From contig CALALB010000041.1 of NCBI GenBank assembly GCA_937923175.1, positions 1-45,376 on the forward strand: a stretch of DNA of 45,376 nucleotides, read 5' to 3'. This DNA comes from an uncultured Chromatiaceae bacterium (GTDB taxonomy: Bacteria; Pseudomonadota; Gammaproteobacteria; Chromatiales; Chromatiaceae). Shown here piece after piece: positions 43,076 through 45,376 of this stretch. Below the pieces are notes generated by a model. That model saw nothing but the letters and a program-made list of their open reading frames with translations, was not told the DNA's origin and ran no database searches. The stretch's first letter is position 1. Each line of letters starts with the position of its first letter. The position numbers and the translations under genes are program-made.

Positions 43076-44275
43076 ATGCACCCTCGATCACTCATCCTGC
43101 GCAAGGACCAGGAACGCCGTTTGCTCGCCGGCCATTGCTGGATCTATAGCAACGAGGTCGATGACGACGCGACCCCATTGAGGTCTTTTACCCCTGGACA
43201 GGGGGTGGAGGTCTTCAGCCAGCGCGGGCGTTGGCTCGGCTATGGGTATGTCAATCCACATTCGCTGATCTGCGCGCGTCTTGTAAGCCGCAACCGCGCC
43301 CAGCCCCCCGGTCCGGCGTTTTGGTTGCGCCGTCTCCATCAGGCGCTCAACCTACGCGAGCGCCTGTATGACCAGCCCTTTTACCGTCTGGTCTTTAGCG
43401 AAGGCGACGGACTGCCGGGTCTGATCGTCGATCGCTATGACGATCTTTTGGCGGTTCAGATCACCACCGCCGGGATGGAGGCCGTTAGGGCTGAGATCCT
43501 GACGGCCTTGGAGCAGCTCATCCGCCCCCAGGCGATCGTCTTGCGCAATGACACACCGGTGCGCGAACTCGAGGGTCTTCCCCAAGGGGTCGAATGGGTG
43601 CTCGGTGCACCGCGCGCCGAGATCCAGGTGATCGAGGAGGGATTGGCCTTTGCGATCGATCCTACTCGGGGTCAAAAGACCGGCTGGTTTTTCGATCAGG
43701 CCGAGAATCGCCGGCGTCTGGCAAGATATAGGGTGGGGTCGCGGGTACTCGATGTCTTTTGCTATGTCGGCGCCTGGGGATTGCGCGCCGCGGCCTTGGG
43801 CGCCCAGGAGGTGCTCTGTCTGGATAGCTCAGCTGAGGCCTTGGAACGACTCGCGGCCAATGCCGCGCGCACTGGGTTTGCTCACCGCATCAGGATCGGC
43901 CACGGCGATGCCTTTGAGCAACTGCGCAACCTGCGCGACCAGGGCGAGCGTTTCGATACCGTCATCCTAGATCCGCCCGCCTTCATCAAACGGCGCAAGG
44001 ATACACCTGAAGGTCTGGCTGCCTATCGGCAGCTCAATCGCCTGGGGCTTGAGCTCCTGGCCCCCGAGGGTCTGCTGATTACCTCGTCATGCTCATTCCA
44101 TCTCGAGCGGGAGACCTTTCAGCGCCTGATCCAACAGGCCGCCCAGCGCGCTGGTCAGCGTATCCAGATTCTAGAGGTCGGTCAGCAGGGCCCAGATCAT
44201 CCCATCCATCCGGCGATCCCCGAGGCCGCCTATCTCAAGACGTTCATGCTACGCGCCCTGCCAGCGGATGCATGA
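43076..44275 (+). CDS. rlmI: 23S rRNA m5C1962 methyltransferase RlmI-type
   Basis: A 399-residue SAM-dependent rRNA methyltransferase. An N-terminal PUA domain (about 1-75, LILRKDQERRLLAGHCWIYS) is followed by the EEHEH domain and a Rossmann core with VLDVFCYVGAWGLRAAALGA, DSSAEALERLAANAARTG, the DPPAF motif (VILDPPAFIKR) and the catalytic-Cys region LLITSSCSFHLE. I chose ATG 43076, which begins MHPRSLILRKD like RlmI; an in-frame TTG at 43049 would add nine residues. It is oriented away from the minus-strand block and is ordinary housekeeping sequence. Confidence 0.93.
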   Translation: MHPRSLILRKDQERRLLAGHCWIYSNEVDDDATPLRSFTPGQGVEVFSQRGRWLGYGYVNPHSLICARLVSRNRAQPPGPAFWLRRLHQALNLRERLYDQPFYRLVFSEGDGLPGLIVDRYDDLLAVQITTAGMEAVRAEILTALEQLIRPQAIVLRNDTPVRELEGLPQGVEWVLGAPRAEIQVIEEGLAFAIDPTRGQKTGWFFDQAENRRRLARYRVGSRVLDVFCYVGAWGLRAAALGAQEVLCLDSSAEALERLAANAARTGFAHRIRIGHGDAFEQLRNLRDQGERFDTVILDPPAFIKRRKDTPEGLAAYRQLNRLGLELLAPEGLLITSSCSFHLERETFQRLIQQAAQRAGQRIQILEVGQQGPDHPIHPAIPEAAYLKTFMLRALPADA

Positions 44276-44282
44276 GGATGTA

Positions 44283-44363
44283 GCGGGCAAGGGATCAGTG
44301 GTATAGAAAATGCCTTTTGGTTGCAGGTGGATTTTGCGCTGGTTTACTCCTAACCTTGCCCGC
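44283..44363. repeat. Long-loop inverted repeat between rlmI and the transpeptidase gene
   Basis: Ten-base perfect arms, GCGGGCAAGG at 44283-44292 and CCTTGCCCGC at 44354-44363, separated by 61 bases. They could fold the leader of the downstream transpeptidase transcript. No T-run follows, so it is not a classical terminator. Confidence 0.5.
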
Positions 44364-44412
44364 GCATCCATCAGAGTTTTTCAGCCATTGCCTGAGAGAG
44401 GATAGATAGACC

Positions 44413-45012
44413 ATGTCTGCTCAAAGAGCGACAAGCCCCTATGCGATCCAAACAGCTGTGATCGGTCGCCTGGCCTTGTGGCACTCTGCATTTGCCTTAT
44501 GGATGTTGGCTGGAACCTTTGGTCTGAGTGGATGTAGTACAACGACTATTTCCCCTGGATCCACCCAGTCGTTGAGTGGGCCTGTCGATAAGGTGGTCGT
44601 CAGAAAGTCAGAGCGCCAATTGCAGCTTCTAAGCGGTAATCAGGTGGTGCGTCAGTATCGCGTCTCGCTCGGGGGCGCGCCCGTCGGCCACAAATATCGC
44701 GAGGGCGATCAACGCACCCCCGAGGGGCAATATGTGCTCAATTGGCGCAATCCAAACAGCAATTTTTATAAGGCGATCCATATCTCTTATCCCAATGAGC
44801 GCGACCGCGAGCTCAGCCGCAAGCTCGGCTATGAAAACCCGGGCGGCATGATCATGATCCACGGCTTGCCCAACTATATCCAGTCGGAGAGCATGCGCCG
44901 TGAATATGCGAGCCGCGACTGGACCCAGGGCTGTATCGCTGTACAAAACCACGAGATGGATGAGATCTGGAGTCTGGTCAAGGATGGCACGCCGATCCAG
45001 ATCCTGCCTTAA
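44413..45012 (+). CDS. L,D-transpeptidase (YkuD domain) lipoprotein
   Basis: A 199-residue exported enzyme that would act on peptidoglycan or attach proteins to it. The N-terminal signal ends in a lipobox GLSGCST (Cys41), so it is probably lipidated. The YkuD domain (about 58-199) begins KVVVRKSERQLQLL, has GDQRTPEGQYVLNWR, the conserved His in MIMIHGLPN, and the catalytic Cys in RDWTQGCIAVQNHEMDEIW, closest to the YafK-like variant of the motif. A ribosome site (GAGAGAGG) precedes ATG 44413 by some 12 bases. No terminator follows; REP-like sequence begins at once. Confidence 0.93.
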   Translation: MSAQRATSPYAIQTAVIGRLALWHSAFALWMLAGTFGLSGCSTTTISPGSTQSLSGPVDKVVVRKSERQLQLLSGNQVVRQYRVSLGGAPVGHKYREGDQRTPEGQYVLNWRNPNSNFYKAIHISYPNERDRELSRKLGYENPGGMIMIHGLPNYIQSESMRREYASRDWTQGCIAVQNHEMDEIWSLVKDGTPIQILP

Positions 45013-45083
45013 GGACAGAGTCAGCGGCCCAGTGCGTCATTCCGGCGCAAGCCAGAACGAAATCGATGAGCCGGAACTCCTGG

Positions 45084-45108
45084 ACCTCAGCCTGCGCCAG
45101 GCTGAGGT
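45084..45108. repeat. REP-like hairpin
   Basis: A perfect 11-pair hairpin ACCTCAGCCTG-CGC-CAGGCTGAGGT. The preceding CATTCCGGCGCAAGCC (about 45036-45051) resembles common extragenic REP-type elements. No T-run follows. It lies in a 223-base stretch between the transpeptidase gene and the terminal repeat that holds no gene I can support. Confidence 0.65.
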
Positions 45109-45235
45109 TCGGCCGATCCGACACCGCTGGTTTGGAAACAAGGCGGCGGCCTGGTGGCCAGCGCAACCTAGGCTACCGGGCACCAGCGACTCAGTGCCCT
45201 CCCCTTCCTGTCATCAAGAAAGTACGCAAAGATAC

Positions 45236-45347
45236 GCACGGTTCTTTTCCTGCCTCGACGGCTTTGGTTTCCCGGATGCGTCTCTGACAGGCATCACCTT
45301 CCCGACTGCGACAGAGACCCTCCCTGCCGCAGCGCCGCCATTGCTGG
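45236..45347. repeat. 112-bp terminal repeat, right copy (inverted relative to left end)
   Basis: Exact reverse complement of bases 1-112. On its left, GTACGCAAAGATAC at about 45222-45235 and the TCAAGAAAGT before it continue as degenerate similarity to the flank of the left copy. After 45347 there are 29 more bases with no partner at the left end because the window begins there. A plus-strand frame runs through the repeat (FPASTALVSRMRL then stop), but I see no reason to call it a gene. Confidence 0.95.
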
Positions 45348-45376
45348 ACGGACTCACCCCGGGTAGGGCAGTTGCG

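Noticed and set aside
42766-43104. A 112-residue minus-strand frame upstream of the PpkA-like gene, considered as a possible missing kinase remnant.
   Set aside because: No kinase motif (no glycine loop, HRD or DFG) is present, and it overlaps rlmI and its leader.

Overview
The window looks like a contig from a purple sulfur bacterium (Chromatiaceae-type Gammaproteobacterium). The best marker is the hydrogenase operon hynS-isp1-isp2-hynL, in which the two hydrogenase subunits are separated by a cytochrome b and an Hdr-like Fe-S protein, as in Thiocapsa and Allochromatium. The lpxD-fabZ-lpxA-lpxB-rnhB order and a carboxynorspermidine-type polyamine cluster fit a gammaproteobacterium. Species assignment is inference. 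Both ends carry the same 112-bp sequence in opposite orientation, so the window is probably a contig that stops in a dispersed repeat.

Layout. (1) 1-4816: repeat, then skp-lpxD-fabZ-lpxA-lpxB-rnhB, a tightly overlapping outer-membrane and lipid A operon. (2) 4829-5481: a convergent small heat-shock gene with its own terminator and a perfect CIRCE operator inside a sigma70 promoter. (3) 5621-10436: polyamine genes (carboxynorspermidine decarboxylase, its dehydrogenase, then an Orn/Lys/Arg decarboxylase behind an internal terminator-like hairpin). (4) 10423-14147: xthA, an ICMT-like membrane methyltransferase and a DUF255 thioredoxin-like protein. (5) 14293-15410: a 34-residue membrane-peptide gene with promoter and terminator, an orphan terminator, and the hydrogenase promoter with an FNR-type palindrome. 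(6) 15411-20364: the [NiFe] hydrogenase operon.

(7) 20521-42866 is about 22 kb of minus-strand envelope genes unlike the housekeeping flanks. In transcription order: a protein resembling the periplasmic half of the T6SS kinase PpkA (split by one in-frame TGA), a TagT-like ABC ATPase, a TagS-like FtsX permease, a TagR-like SUMF protein, a glycine-zipper lipoprotein in the TagQ position, a coiled-coil lipoprotein, an S41 protease with PDZ-like region, a small secreted protein, a giant 2652-residue secreted multidomain protein, a polytopic membrane protein, a frameshifted fragment of a domain also present in the giant, and a 1160-residue secreted propeller protein. Most of the first seven genes overlap at ATGA junctions and are probably translationally coupled. 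No kinase domain, phosphatase, FHA protein or T6SS structural gene is present. I read this as a TagQRST/PpkA-type envelope-sensing module separated from type VI secretion and coupled to a protease and giant exported proteins. This is the strongest candidate for an undescribed system.

(8) 43076-45376: rlmI, an L,D-transpeptidase lipoprotein, a REP-like hairpin and the terminal repeat copy. I saw no tRNA, rRNA, CRISPR array, transposase or integrase.
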